Shown: positions 63,962-64,000 of the stretch, piece after piece
How the letters are laid out: each line of letters begins with the position of its first letter
How positions within the stretch are numbered: position 1 is the stretch's first letter
Source of the DNA: Brenneria populi
GTDB lineage: Bacteria > Pseudomonadota > Gammaproteobacteria > Enterobacterales > Enterobacteriaceae
Direction of reading: 5' to 3'
Assembly (NCBI RefSeq): GCF_036016195.1
Contig: NZ_JAYWTM010000022.1
Span: forward strand, 104,238-168,237
Length of the DNA stretch: 64,000 nucleotides
Notes under the pieces: model-generated
Told to the model about the DNA's origin: nothing
Databases searched by the model: none
Seen by the model: the letters and a program-made list of their open reading frames with translations, nothing else
Position numbers and translations under genes: made by a program

Positions 63962-64000
63962 ATGGATCTATCGCCGCCGCGCAGAGGCGTTTTCGGCCCC

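Overview
This window is ordinary Enterobacterales chromosome with one foreign scar. Nearly every protein is a close relative of an E. coli protein (YtfK, TamA/TamB, GlnE, RelA, PyrG, Eno, CysJIHDNC, RpoS). Several traits point to a pectinolytic plant-associated member of the Pectobacteriaceae (Dickeya/Pectobacterium/Brenneria/Lonsdalea type): a rhamnogalacturonan transporter and hydrolase pair (rhiTN), a cysG copy inside the cys locus, chemoreceptors with FlxA-like small proteins under sigma-28-type promoters, and no mazEF between relA and mazG. The genus is not resolved. No rRNA, tRNA, CRISPR array or intact insertion sequence was seen.

Layout. 1-9.1 kb: ytfK, ytfL, msrA, tamA-tamB-ytfP (cell-envelope assembly, repair, stringent-response modulation). 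9.1-11.4 kb: ssuA and ssuD for sulfonate sulfur, without ssuB/C/E. 12-14.4 kb: ppa and a chemoreceptor. 14.4-18.7 kb: plsY, folB, bacA/uppP, cca, ygiM. 19-27.2 kb: ygiF, glnE, hldE, then ligA with a DUF3820 gene in an unusual position. 27.2-29.7 kb: two FlxA-like genes and a PAS chemoreceptor. 30.4-41.1 kb: barA divergent from rlmD-relA-mazG-pyrG-eno. 41.2-44 kb: scar made of a probable group II intron fragment, the C-terminus of a DUF3363 relaxase, an intact marR/eamA pair with clear operators, a nitroreductase pseudogene and a LysR fragment. 44-46.8 kb: rhiT-rhiN. 46.9-48 kb: queE and queD, convergent. 48.4-57.3 kb: cysJIH, terminator, then cysG-cysD-cysN-cysC, a near-complete assimilatory sulfate pathway. 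57.4-63.9 kb: ygbE, ftsB, ispD, ispF, truD, pcm, nlpD, rpoS, with surE missing between truD and pcm.

Synteny. Compared with E. coli, the window joins blocks normally far apart: ytfK-ppa, plsY-hldE, ligA, barA-eno and queE-rpoS. At least three joins are rearrangement breakpoints (ppa/plsY, hldE/ligA, DUF3820/barA), and chemotaxis or flagellar genes sit at two of them.

Repeats. Two dispersed intergenic repeat families recur: an approximately 95-120 bp element (434-553, 16646-16740, inverted at 59118-59196), and a 90-130 bp element bounded by a TAATTCG-like left end and a CTTGAAGTAT-like right end (11483, 20331, 30155, 33222, plus a piece at 59055 directly abutting the first family).

I saw no wholly new multi-gene system. 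The points most worth following up are the surE loss with a possible scar, an SsuD-like enzyme lacking the usual active-site cysteine, the FlxA-like pair, the relocated ligA and the two repeat families.
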